Assembly: GCF_030272615.1 (NCBI RefSeq)
Contig: NC_081408.1
Location: 610,767,673-610,831,672 of the forward strand
From: Cryptomeria japonica
Taxonomy: Eukaryota; Streptophyta; Pinopsida; Cupressales; Cupressaceae
Length of the DNA: 64,000 nt
Direction: 5' to 3'
Positions 1 through 10,245 of this stretch are shown here, one piece after another. The first letter of the stretch is position 1. Every line of letters begins with the position of its first letter. The position numbers and the translations under genes were made by a program. The notes under the pieces are model-generated. The model was given only the letters and a program-made list of their open reading frames with translations. It ran no database searches and was not told the DNA's origin.

Positions 1-166
1 CCTTACAAAACCTCATAGTCAAGTTTGATATTCTTTAATTTTTCTGCATCAAAGTCTCCAAGAGTTGTTTCCAATTGCTTTCTCAAGTTTTCCATTTGTA
101 TCGGTGTCAGAATCTGCCTCAATCTGTTAGGCTTTTGAAAATAGAGGACCAAGCTCTGATACCAAT
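1..166 (-). mobile_element. Leader of a truncated Ty1/copia element (minus strand)
   Basis: Sequence directly internal to the LTR at 167-964. Read on the minus strand it starts with the primer-binding site at 153-164 and then a leader with a short reading frame beginning MENLRKQLE, which stops almost at the window edge. The rest of gag-pol would lie to the left, outside the window. No protein domain can be recognised in so short a piece. Confidence 0.6.
153..164 (-). promoter_or_regulatory. Copia primer-binding site
   Basis: The minus strand reads TGGTATCAGAGC, complementary to the 3' end of initiator methionine tRNA, the usual primer of plant Ty1/copia elements. It lies 2 bases inside the LTR end at 167, which fixes both the LTR edge and the element's orientation. 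Confidence 0.8.
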
Positions 167-964
167 TGTTAGGATTGATGATAGTCCCAAAGATACTGAG
201 AGGGGGGGTGAATTAGTATCTAACTGGTTAACAAAATTTTTGACCTTATAAAGTATTTTGCATTCCAAAACAATGTATTGATAAACAAGAATTAATGCAG
301 TAAATATGAATAGTAAAGACAACATAGAAAGCACGCCATAACACAATATTTTTGGCAAGGAAACCCAGTGTGGGAAAAACCTCGGTGGGATTTGTGACCC
401 ACAATATTCACTCACTGGCCAATGAATGGATATTACTAACAATAATGTGCCTGCACATGTAGGAAGGCCAACTGCCTAGAGCTCACTGCTCAAATACAAA
501 AGGAAGTCTCACTGACTTACAAAAATGGAGTATAAGAATCCAATATAATGTACTGCTACAAAAAGCATTTGCTATGCCAGGTTTAGTACCGGTTTAAGAT
601 TATACAATAACCATAAACCCTTCTACAAAATCTGCCTTAGTATTTTCTCTACATATACATCATATCTATCCTTAATCATATATGTCTGTCAAAATGATCT
701 ACAAGATCTCATACTTATATATGAGTCTTATTACAATATGCCATGTCGGCTTACAAAAAGATATTACAATTAAACACAAAATACAATAATCAAAATCTTA
801 TCGGCTAGGGTGCCGGTAAACATTATTGTCACTGCCGGTGAACTATCTGTCGGTGTAGAGTCTCCCGGTGCCGGTTCCTGCCAGTGCCATAAGATTCCAA
901 GGTTACCATCAATGACAACACCTTAAATCACCTTTAACTACCATTAGAGTGTGCAATGCCAACA
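167..964 (-). repeat. 5' LTR of minus-strand copia element
   Basis: About 798 bp, beginning TGTT and ending AACA on both strands (TG...CA form). It is bounded inside by the primer-binding site. Near its inner end it has the C-tract and 'gattcacccccc'-type segment also present in the LTRs of the complete copia element at 33116-40583, so the two are probably related though different in length. No second LTR lies in the window; the outer target duplication would be CATCC at 965-969. Confidence 0.7.
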
Positions 965-1060
965 CATCCCTCTCTCTCTCTCGCTCTCTCCCCTTCTCCC
1001 TTCCTCTATACCTCATCCATCTTTCTCTTCTTCTCTCCCTCCCCCCTCCATACCCCACTG
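965..1060. repeat. Pyrimidine-rich tract
   Basis: Mostly CT/CCT simple sequence abutting the copia LTR. It resembles the longer CT tract at 2190-2380; both contain the word 'ccttctcccttcctc'. No coding value. Confidence 0.8.
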
Positions 1061-1560
1061 CAACTGTGTCTGCACTTCTATAGAAGTAAGTGAATTTATT
1101 TCTTGTCTACAACTTCCTCTTTGATTTTTATCATGTATGCTCTCCTAAGGAAATTGACTGATGGATTTGTATGTGTAGATTGAATAGGAGGAATAGGGTT
1201 TGAAATTGAACCACAGGTGCATTACCATGACAATCAAGGAAATCTGCAGCAATATTCTTCTTGAATATGTTTTTAATGAGCAGAGCAGATATGGAAAATA
1301 GTGTCAAAAAAGCAACATGATGAATCAAAGTACTTGCAATATGTTTCTCATAAGGAAACAACTGGTAGGAAGAGAAAGAGGGAGAGTAACATAGATGATC
1401 TCCTGGAGAATGATAGTGGTGGGTATGTGAGAGTTCCCATGTTGTTATACAACGCTTGTCACCTAAAGAAATTAAAGTTGTTGTATGCATGGTAGTGGTA
1501 GTATATGATGATCATCACTTGTCAAAAGGCTTGGAACGATACATACCCATGAAATAAATC
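1053..1560 (+). other. Fragment sharing a leader exon with the 2.6-10.2 kb transposon
   Basis: Positions 1053-1099 closely match 2930-2990, the 5' leader of the transposase-like gene, including the splice-donor-like GTAAGTG. The copy here lacks about 15 bases found at 2957-2971. What follows is different. It contains a 64-codon frame (1301-1495) with a basic patch GRKRKRES that matches nothing I recognise. It may be a rearranged or internally deleted relative of the downstream transposon, or a transcript fragment sharing its promoter. I assign no function. Confidence 0.35.
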
Positions 1561-1569
1561 AAGTGTGTA

Positions 1570-1770
1570 ATTCCTATAGTCACAATTGAGATCAATCCTA
1601 TAACCTTACAAATTTAATAGCATCATATGTTTTAGAACTTAGGCAATACTCTTAGGTTTAGGTCAAGCTCTTACACTTGCTTTTTAGCAAAGCCTCGTTG
1701 TTTGTTCGCTTAGAGTCTCTCTTATGCTGACAATGGTCTTACTTAGCTATATAAAAACTAAACTACTGAT
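1570..1770 (+). repeat. 200-bp direct repeat, copy 1
   Basis: Starts ATTCCTATAGTCACAAT and ends AAACTACTGAT. The second copy is at 2381-2581 with scattered substitutions. The two copies bracket the CATATGACC minisatellite and the CT tract, so they may be the ends of a decayed inserted unit or a segmental duplication. Confidence 0.85.
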
Positions 1771-1830
1771 GTTGTATTGTATGATGTTCTATTCATAACT
1801 TTAAATTTAATTTTTTTATTTTATTAGCCC

Positions 1831-2182
1831 ACCATATGACCCCTTAGGTGTCATTAGAGGTCATATTGTTTCCTAAGAGGTCATATGGTGTCTTGTGACC
1901 CCTTAGGACACCATATGACCTCTTAAGACACCATACGACCCATAACAACACCATATGGTATCCTAAGGGGTCATAGGATGCCATATGAACCCTTGGGACA
2001 CCAATGAACCATAAAAACACCATATAGTGTTCTAAAGGGTCATATGGTATTCTATGACCCCTTAGGACACTATTTGGTATCGTTATAGATCCTATGGTGT
2101 GCTAAGGGATAATATAGTGTCATATGACCCCTTAGGACACCCTATGACCCCTTAGATGTTGTTAGGGGTCATATTGTGTCCT
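1831..2182. repeat. CATATGACC-type minisatellite
   Basis: Degenerate tandem units of about 20-22 bp built on 'ACCATATGACCCCTTAGGAC' in both orientations, so CATATG forms repeated small palindromes. The same family recurs at 23820-24150, again beside a CT tract. No coding potential. Confidence 0.8.
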
Positions 2183-2189
2183 GAATTTG

Positions 2190-2380
2190 ATCTCTCCCCC
2201 TCTCCCTCCCCCCTCCTTCTTCTCTCCCTCTCTCTCTCTCCCCCTCTCTCTCTCTCTCTCCCCTTCTCCCTTCCTCCATACCCCATCCCTCTCTCTCTCT
2301 TACTCTCTCCCCTTCTCCCTTCCTCCATACCCCATCCCTCTTTCTCTTCTTCTCTCCCTCCCTCTTTCTCTTCTTCTATA
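2190..2380. repeat. CT-rich simple repeat
   Basis: Nearly pure polypyrimidine with CTCTCT runs. Apparent reading frames on both strands are only Ser/Leu/Pro or Arg/Glu low-complexity translations. Confidence 0.9.
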
Positions 2381-2581
2381 ATTCCTATAGTCACAATCGA
2401 GATCAGTCCTATAACCTTGCAAATTTAATAGAATCATATGTTTTAGAACTTAGACAGTACTCTTAGGGTTAGGTCAAGCTCTTACACTTTCTTTTTAGTG
2501 AAGCCTCATTGTTTGTTTGCTTGAAGTCTCTCTTATGCAGACAATGGTCTAACTTAGCTATATCAAAACTAAACTACTGAT
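2381..2581 (+). repeat. 200-bp direct repeat, copy 2
   Basis: Second copy of 1570-1770. The shared sequence stops at 'CTACTGAT'. In copy 1 unrelated sequence follows, whereas here the CGTACG-motif region of the DNA transposon follows, which places the transposon's left edge just after 2581. Confidence 0.85.
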
Positions 2582-2594
2582 CTACTACCATATT

Positions 2595-2860
2595 GCGCGT
2601 ACGGGGTATTGAACCTATTAGTTCACTGCCCTTCCATATCTTTTTTAAAGCATAGGAGCGCATACATGATACTTATTACTTGTAAGCATGTATGAGGTAC
2701 TGAGCCCATTATTCGCTACCTTGCAATAACATTTTTTAGTCTTAGGAGCACGTACACGCTACTTATTAGTACAAAATGGGAAAAAAAATACCGTTGGCCT
2801 TGCCAACATTTTATGGACTAATAGCATGCACACGGTTATTAATTTAGCGCGTACACAGTA
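2595..2860. repeat. Left subterminal repeat cluster
   Basis: Motif copies with a CGTACG/CATGTAC core at 2595-2606, 2656-2672, 2682-2700, 2746-2760, 2823-2838 and 2846-2860, about 30-80 bp apart. They match the cluster at 9976-10185. Likely transposase-binding sites; this is inference from arrangement. Confidence 0.65.
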
Positions 2861-2929
2861 CATAGACATAGTTTTAGTTGCCCAAGAGCCTCAACGGCCT
2901 CAAAAGAAGTTTTTGAGGTCGTTGAAGGC

Positions 2930-3161
2930 CCCACTGGAACTGTGTCTGCACTTCTATCATTGTTTTGTACATAGAAGTAAGTGAATTTTTTGTTTTTGCA
3001 TGATTTCAAATAATTGAATTGTTGTTCTTATTAGTTTTGTCAATAGTATTGTGATTGTTTAATAGTTTGATTCCAAAAAATAGTGATAAGATGCATATTT
3101 ATGGTTATTTGTTTGTTTATGAACTTTTATTTACATATATATATAATATGATTCTATTTAG
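2930..3161 (+). promoter_or_regulatory. 5' leader exon and 5'-UTR intron
   Basis: A splice donor (A/GTAAGTG, intron from 2977) and an acceptor (TATTTAG/GACAAC, intron end 3161) flank an AT-rich 185-bp stretch. The spliced leader joins 17 bases before the ATG at 3179, which sits in a good plant context (ACCATGGG). The leader is shared with 1053-1099. Confidence 0.45.
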
Positions 3162-6100
3162 GACAACCGATATCAACCATGGGAAAGAAAAAGCGAGGAA
3201 CGATGGAACAACGAGAGGTTGAAAAGGAAAGACAAAGGCAACATATGAAGAAATTAGTTGACATAAGAACAATGGGAGAAGAAGGTATGTCATCATCAAC
3301 ATCTCAATTCGATTTACCAAACGAACATAATGCACCTAATGCAATTGAAGAAGAGACATTAGATTTACCGTATGAACCTAATGCAATTGAAGAAGATACT
3401 GCATTGAATAATCAATTAAATGATGAACATACAGCTTCTCTATTTGATGAATTGAATGTACATAATGCACCGATGTTAACACCTCCTAGAATAATTCGTA
3501 GGAAACCAAAGTATCTAATTGACATTGATGAGAATATATTGAAGCCAATACCCAATAAAATGAATGAATGAACTTGTAGGAGAATGGTTAAAAGAATATG
3601 GCAAAACTATTTTGAAAACTTAAATCAAACCTCAAGATGTCAATTAATTGTTCAAATGATTAAAAAATTGAATTTTAGAGAGACAATGAAAATTCTAGGC
3701 CTAAGATCATCTGAAAGTAACAGTGAAAGAACTTTTGTGAGAAATCTATTTGATGAATACCAAGCTATTGGTTCAAAATCACGTACTAAATATTCTAATG
3801 CTACTCGACGTGTCATTACATCAACCATAATGAGAAAGAAAATAAAAAAAGATCATTTGATAAGAAAAACAAGTAAGTCATTAAATATTAGTAGAACAAC
3901 ATTAAGTAAAGCATTAAAGAGGTGGGAAAAAGTAGAGGAACCTAACAATAATTCTATTTGGGTATCCTCGGGTAGACTACCACGCAAAGACAAGATTGTT
4001 GTTGATGCACTAAGAACATTAATTGAATTTTTTTGGCATGACAACACAAGAGTTTCGCCCAACCAAAGAGATGTTGTTAGAAGGAGAATTGGGTCTACAA
4101 ATCATGAGCCACATGCCAAACACTATTTGGATATGATTCAAACTAAATTTTATGAAAGATTCCTTCAAAAGTTTCCTCAAATAAGAATTTTCTCAAACAT
4201 TTTTTGAAATGGCAAAACCTTTTTATATTAAGATTAATCATGTACGCACCATGTGTTGTTGTAGGATGCATATTGAATTTTCCATGTACTATGATATTTT
4301 TTGTCATATTTGTTCTACTTTGCACACTAACGATGTTTTACAGGAATGCAATATACAAGCACCTCCTAAGTCGGTAAGAGAATTTATTTCAAGTGTGCTA
4401 TGTAATAGACATGATGGTTGCATTTATTATAAGATGCCTTGTTTGGAAGGTTCTAGTGCTATATGTGGTGGTTTGCAACGTTTACCAAGATGCGTACATT
4501 TGGAGAGCACACATGAAATTGGTGCAAAACTAGTTTCCTTCAGAAAATACAAGACAATCACATATGGAGTTAAAGATAGAAAAGATTTGATGAGATGTGA
4601 GCTAGTGAAAAATGATATATGTGTAGCTGAATTTATGAAAATGTTTCAAGAGAAACTAGTTTATGAGTACATAATGCATATACATAGAGCTTGATGGTTA
4701 GCTAATAAAATTCAAGTTATGTAAGGACTCATTTCCTCTTGGCATCATTGTCTCTATTGTTGATTTCGTTGAAAATTATACACTACAACCTCAAATGAAG
4801 TGCAATCTATGTATTATCACTCTACACAAGTCTCTATTTTTGTACACATAGAATTCATGCATGCAGATGATAGCACAGAGGAGGATAGAAAGGTTGTAAG
4901 AGAGTATCACTTATACATAAGTGATGATCGTACTCATTCATCGGAGTTTGTACAAGGATGCTATAAAGTTTTCTATGATAGTTTAAGGGAAAGGAACATA
5001 CGATACAACTGACACTTAATATGGTCAGATAATTACACCCCATAATTCAAGAGTGCAAGGATGTTTTATTGGTTGACAAGGATGCATATGACAAGCAGTG
5101 TACAACATTTTTGGAATTTCACTGAGGCTGGACATGGTAAGGGAGAGCACGATGGTGTAGGAGCATGTGTGAAAAGAGCCCTAGCTAGAGAAGAATTGAA
5201 GTACGAAGGTGGTGCTGAGTTGATAGATGCACAAACAATTATGCGATGGTGTAAGTCTACGATGGGTCTAGGTAATCCAGGTATGTCAATGATTCATAGA
5301 TATTTTTGGTTGATCACTGAATCTAACATTGAAAACTATCTAGATTGTTGTACAGTTGCAGGATCAAGTGACATGCACTCATTTATGAGTTCAAATTTAA
5401 GTTCACTAGTAATTTATATGAGACAGATGGTATGTTTTTTCTCTTCATGCATGTATTGTTTGTGGGAAGAATGTGAATCACAAGAGTGGGTTGACAAATG
5501 GTCTTGTAGACCATTGGTTCCCATTGATTCATATCAAATTCCCAAAGAACTACAATTGAGCCAGATGGAGACATCAATGGATTTTGACCATGTATCCGGC
5601 CTAGTGGATTCCTGTGATTTTTTGAGTTAATTTTTTTGCAAGTATTCTTTTTGGTTCATTTTGTTGTACATCATACTTTATTTTTGGTATTAATTAACAC
5701 TTTATAAAATGTAGGTCATGTGTATGCAGTTGTTGCATAAGAGAACAATGAAGAAGGAACATATTACTATTTGTGTCATTGTGTTGAGCCAAAAAGAAAA
5801 TTGACAACCATAATCATTGATGAAGAGGGTATTGAGTACCCAATAGGGTCTGTTGTCGTGACATGAACATGGCTTCAGAGATACAATATCAAGAATTTTG
5901 ATGTTTGGTTGTTCAAGGACTTTGAAACACACAGACATATTCTTCATTTCTCTAACCTTGTTGTTGCAACAAATATTCATTTGATGAAGTATTGTGGTAG
6001 ACCTCATAACAAGATTTTATGGAAAGTTCGTGAATCTGACCATGAGGCAATGCTTGACACAATACGGGTTAGAGTCGCTCTTGAAGGCTCACTTGATTGA
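3162..6100 (+). pseudogene. DDE-like transposase gene, broken
   Basis: Broken frames read in order. 3179-3571 is an acidic N-terminus with repeated NAIEE-like units. 3584-4207 is a basic helical region with ISRTTLSKALKRW, helix-turn-helix-like. 4209-4694 contains a CCC/H-rich stretch near its start (VRTMCCCRMHIEF). 4755-5630 is the core. The core shows VDFVENY (about 4763), then HLYISDD, WSDN (about 5023) and EAGHGKGEHDGVGACVKRA (about 5124). From 5713 there is a C-terminal segment with YPIGSVVV and LVVATN. This order of motifs recurs in a group of uncharacterised plant and animal ORFs. The Asp of VDF, the Asp of WSDN and an acidic residue near GKGEHDG are candidate RNase-H-fold catalytic residues; that is inference. 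A frameshift near 4200, a frameshift near 4790 and stops near 5010 and 5043 kill it. Probable introns are 2977-3161 and one ending at 5713. Confidence 0.6.
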
Positions 6101-6169
6101 TTCTATGGTTCAAAGTAGAATGATTTTGAGAATTTTGTATAAATCATCGATGAATTGTTCTATATTCAT

Positions 6170-6425
6170 TTTTTGTATATATAAATGCCCATGAGGTGAT
6201 TTTTACATGTTTAGGGGCATAATATTGTATATTTAAATGGCAATGAGCTGATTTGTACATATGTACATTCCAAATTTTGTATATTAAAATGGTGATGAGT
6301 TGAATCGCACATATTGTAATGCCAAATTTTGTATAAAAGCCCATGGGATGATTTGTAAGACATTTTTTTGTATCATCAAATAGCCAAGAGCTGATTTGAC
6401 CATATTTAGAGGCAAATTTTTGAAC
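6170..6425 (+). repeat. Short tandem repeat between the two transposon genes
   Basis: Four to five diverged units of about 55-60 bp, each with a GGTGATTTGTACAT-like core and 'CCAAATTTTGTATA'. They lie just after the end of the plus-strand gene, where the two genes converge. Confidence 0.6.
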
Positions 6426-6640
6426 AATATGTGACAATGTTTTGTGACTATGTTTTGAGTATATGTGATGCGTCCCTGGTCAATCATGAGCATTCTTGAT
6501 TCTTGTATAATCATGGAGAATTATTTGAGTCATTATCGGGTCATAGGGGTCATAGATTGAGACTAGATACAATTTGAGCAAAAATTATCATTGTTGTCAA
6601 AAAAATTGTCAAAAAAGTTGTCAAACAACTTCTACATTGC

Positions 6641-6770
6641 GTCGGTAGGGTATGACTCTTGACGTTCTGGTGCTTTGGGATGCATGATAGGGGCATGCCT
6701 AGCATAAAACTGTGCACTCGGACGTACTCATTACGTCAGATTGTGCACACGACGAACCAAATCAATTCTA
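6641..6770 (+). repeat. 130-bp direct repeat, copy 1
   Basis: Pairs with 6997-7130. Shared words include 'GGTATGACTCT', 'GGGGCATGCCTAG' and 'CACTCGGAC'. It lies in the gap between the convergent genes; function unknown. Confidence 0.75.
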
Positions 6771-6996
6771 GTCAATCCTACAACTTTGCATTGCATGCAA
6801 CTGACAGTTTTTGCAGTAGGCGAAACAATGCTACCAATTGAAAATGACTCTGAGTCATCAAAAAATAATATAGGACATTGTAGAAGAGCCTCACATGACC
6901 TCACAGGTTCAAACGGATTGACCATATGTGTCTTGGATTGGAAGAAACAGTCCGTCAAATTTTGACAATTTTTTGGACTCATGGCACTTGAGTGAT

Positions 6997-7130
6997 CGCC
7001 TTGGTACGGTATGACTCTCGATGTTTCGACGCTTTGGGATACACGACAGGGGCATGCCTAGTGTAAACCTACCCACTCGGACATGCTTGTGACATTGGTT
7101 TGTGCACACAACGAATTGAATCAATATATT
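6997..7130 (+). repeat. 130-bp direct repeat, copy 2
   Basis: Diverged copy of 6641-6770, about 355 bp downstream. The sequence between copies (6771-6996) is unrelated, so this is a spaced duplication, not a tandem array. Confidence 0.75.
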
Positions 7131-7271
7131 AAGAAAAAGGCATGTCTACCAAGTCAATACGAGTATTACAAAAATGTGGCATATGCCATGTCCAAATCGA
7201 TATACAATAAAAATGTAGAATATATCTACATGTATTGGTCATTCTATGACCAAAACTAACACTATATGATC

Positions 7272-9850
7272 CTAAACTTGTGGTGGATCATCAAAATCAA
7301 GCCTCTTCGGTGCAGTACGCGGCTCTGTAGATGGCTGCAAAACCACAATTCAAAAGCCAAGTTAGAATTCTTTTGTAGAAAATAGTTCACAATTAACAAC
7401 ATAACTATGCATTTAACTATAATTCCTTTGCAATTGAAATGTAGATTACCCTATTGGCTGATCTAGGAGCTAATGTCTTTTCTCTCCTCTCCTTGTCACT
7501 CTTAGGAGTTTTCTTGAAGACATACTTAAATGGATCCAAGTATGGCTGTACCACAAAGGGGTCTATTGTAGATTAAATGTACAATTAATACAATGTACTA
7601 ACATAAATATATCAAAAACACTTAAAAGCTATAATATAGAGAACAATGACGTACCTGTGCCTGAGATGCTTCTCCAATGGACTGAGGATGGCTCACTATT
7701 GATGGAGAAAATGTCACTATTACCTATACAAAAAATGTTCAAAGATTAAATACAATTAATATAATGATAAGTATTGTATGTTAAAAATAATTAATTTACA
7801 TATTAAATAAAAGTGTACCGGATCCTGGGATGCTTCTCTAGTGCACGAAGGAGGGTTTGCCATTGATGAAATAGGTATGGATATTTCCTATATGAAAAAA
7901 TTATAAGATTATAATATATCACAAGTTCATATGTACGTGTGCATATAATCATGAAATAAAGAAAATAAAGTAGAGATGCATACCTCCGCCCTCTCTTGAT
8001 CCACGGGCGAATCAAGTGCATTCAACAAATCCACATAGCTCAATGGCCGTTGTACATGTAAAATAGACAAAAAACACTAATCAATCTACAAACCCCAACT
8101 AATACTTGATTTCAACATTTTCAAACAATTGTACAACTAAAAATGTGTTCAATTATCTTCTTCCCACATTTTGGCATCTTTAAGGAATTCTTTTTCTTAG
8201 GACGAGCCCTAGACGCGGAGGGGGTACCCTAAAAAATAAAATTAACACGAGATATTAGTACAGATAATAAATTAAACATAATTTTAAAAATCTAAAATGA
8301 AATGACTTGCATATTCCATCAAAACAATACATAAAAAAGGGTTGTACAAAATATGATACCGTATAGCCTTGTAGGCCAAAATCGATCACTGAGAGCGTGA
8401 TGTCATCAATCTAGGACATTTGGTCCCCTATCAACACCTACAAACCAAAAATTGGACCAAGCATTAAAGATAGTTAGTATACCTTATATTTTTTTGAATT
8501 CAAAGTGTACTATTCTATTTTAACATGTTACAAATTTTATACCTTAGGCATCGAAGTTGCAACTCTAGTAACTGGGGGAGGAGTATGGGATACCACTGCT
8601 GCATCCTAAAATGCATATTATTTGTCTCAATTTAAATCGATGTATAAATGAAAATTCATTTATGTAATTACAAATTTAAAGTGACTGATAAATAAAATGC
8701 TATGAATTCAAATCAGCACACCTGTGTCTGTCGCTCATGGACAAACACCATGTCCATCAACTCATCTGCTAGTGTGAAATCCTCAATTGTGCAAGCCTAA
8801 CATCTATTCCCACAAATCATGCACATATGATATGTGGATCCATCTGCACCGACTACATCATCTATCCCCAAGAAACTGACACACATATGCTGGATGGGCT
8901 CTTTGTCACCACCTGGAGCAACTAATGGCTCATCATCCAATACAATAGGGTGTGCTAACAACGTCCCATGCTAGATGATGGCACCAGTCAATGTCGTGGC
9001 TGCTTGAAGAGTCTATAGCTCCATTGACTCTTTCACCTCTACTAGGACAACCCGATGCACCTTGGGTTTGGGTGCTAGGTGGTAGTGACTCTCCACGGGT
9101 AATCTCCTACGGGCTCCAGGTCTATCTTGGGCAGAGCCACCACCTCTAGCATGGAAATCTCTCATGTCAAAATAGTTTGGGCGCACATTGAGCACAAAAT
9201 CACTATATACTTTTCTCAAAAAATATAATGGCACCTCATAATTATTACAAGGTGGATCATTGAAGACCATCCACAACCTCTGCCAAAAAAGATTCTTCAT
9301 CTGCACATTGGTACACCAATGTATGGGAAACCTCTTTGCATTAAGAGGTAATGACTGACCAGTTTTGGGATTAACGAAAAGGGCACATATTTGTTGTTTA
9401 CTAATATTTTTGTTTTTTACTCCCTCGTATGATAGCCCATCGGCATAGAGTTGACGACACCTATCCCTAAAGCTTCCCCATTTGGTAATTTGTGTGGAAA
9501 CAACTATGGCACCACTAGTTAATGTTTCTATGCTAGTGGCGAGGGATTGATGATGCTCAAGTTTGGATGTTTTCAATTTAACAATCAGTTTATTGATTTT
9601 AGACATATTTTGTCCTAACTGATTAATTAATTGCTCCTGTGTTTTAGGTGTGTGGTCAAAAGGAGGAATTGGGGGTGTATCTTGTGGGTTTTCAGGAGGT
9701 GCATTTGGTTGTTCTTGTTGTGGATTAGAAGAATCTGGTTTTTGAAACAAAAAATGAAAAAACCTAATCAGACATTAAATTCAAAATGTAAAACAAATTG
9801 AACAAACGGGAAAGAAAGACAAAAATAAATAAAAATTAACCTTGATCCAT
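7272..9850 (-). pseudogene. Second transposon gene, multi-exon, unknown function
   Basis: Exon 1 is ATGGATCAAG (9850-9841). An intron with GT at 9840 and AG at 9735 joins it in frame to exon 2 (9734-8722), giving MDQDSSNPQQEQP. Exon 2 has a Pro/Gln-rich start, a helical segment near residues 35-75, the stretch KWGSFRDRCRQLYADGLSYE, and a C-terminal Cys cluster MCMICGNRC. Exons 3 (8605-8543) and 4 (8437-8360) are clear. Smaller exons follow near 8228-8130, 8025-7985, 7885-7820, 7720-7660, 7550-7460 and 7335-7272, ending DDPPQV-stop. The intron-rich structure makes a real gene convincing. Stops at 9013-9015, inside 'GAII-HGT', inside 'GNRC-ACT' and in exon 4 are all TAG. No known domain is recognised. 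It could be a DNA-binding or accessory protein of the transposon, as in other two-gene families. Confidence 0.6.
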
Positions 9851-9975
9851 AGTATCTAGAGGAGAAATCTAGCACCCCATTCATGGTTTAGGAGAGAAAA
9901 TGAAGAAAAAACAAACTAAAAACGCGCTATTCACGGGAAAATAAGACCCAGTTTTTTTTTAAAAACTTTTTTTGA

Positions 9976-10185
9976 CGAGCACTACGTATGTGGTTCTTTT
10001 GGGATTATTAGTGCGTACACGCTCATTTTCATATAAGTAGCACGTACGTGCTCATTTTCCTAGATGTAGCACGTATGCACTACTTTCCCTAAAAGCAACG
10101 CGAACGCGCTACCTTCTCTAGGCTCAGGAACAACAAACCTAAGCACGTATGCGGTCATTTCAAATTTTAGAACCGCGTACATGCT
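9976..10185. repeat. Right subterminal repeat cluster
   Basis: Motif copies at 9976-9994, 10010-10023, 10039-10052 (AGCACGTACGTGCT, a perfect palindrome), 10068-10081, 10097-10110, 10142-10155 and 10172-10185, about 30 bp apart. They match the left cluster. They sit 120 bp upstream of the start of the minus-strand gene and may also act as its promoter region. Confidence 0.65.
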
Positions 10186-10245
10186 GCTTGCTTTTCCATG
10201 TTTTTTTGGGTGGTGTCCACTTTTCTGACTACCATCTTTGTGCGC

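Larger units (their letters stand above)
2590..10190. mobile_element. Decayed two-gene DNA transposon with subterminal repeats
   Basis: A 7.6-kb unit. Several copies of an AGCRCGTACRCGCT-like motif cluster at each end (2595-2860 and 9976-10185) and nowhere else nearby. Inside are a plus-strand DDE-like gene (3162-6100) and a minus-strand multi-exon gene (7272-9850), which converge. Clustered subterminal motifs are typical transposase-binding regions of CACTA, hAT or MULE-like elements, but no clean terminal inverted repeat or target duplication could be fixed by eye. The right edge could be anywhere from 10190 to 10250. The family is not one I can name. Confidence 0.6.

Noticed and set aside
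119-442. 107-codon minus-strand frame
   Set aside because: Lies mostly inside the copia LTR and crosses its edge; no domain.
1301-1495. 64-codon frame with GRKRKRES as a nuclear protein gene
   Set aside because: Too short, no homologue recognised, and in a rearranged segment; mentioned only within the 1053-1560 entry.
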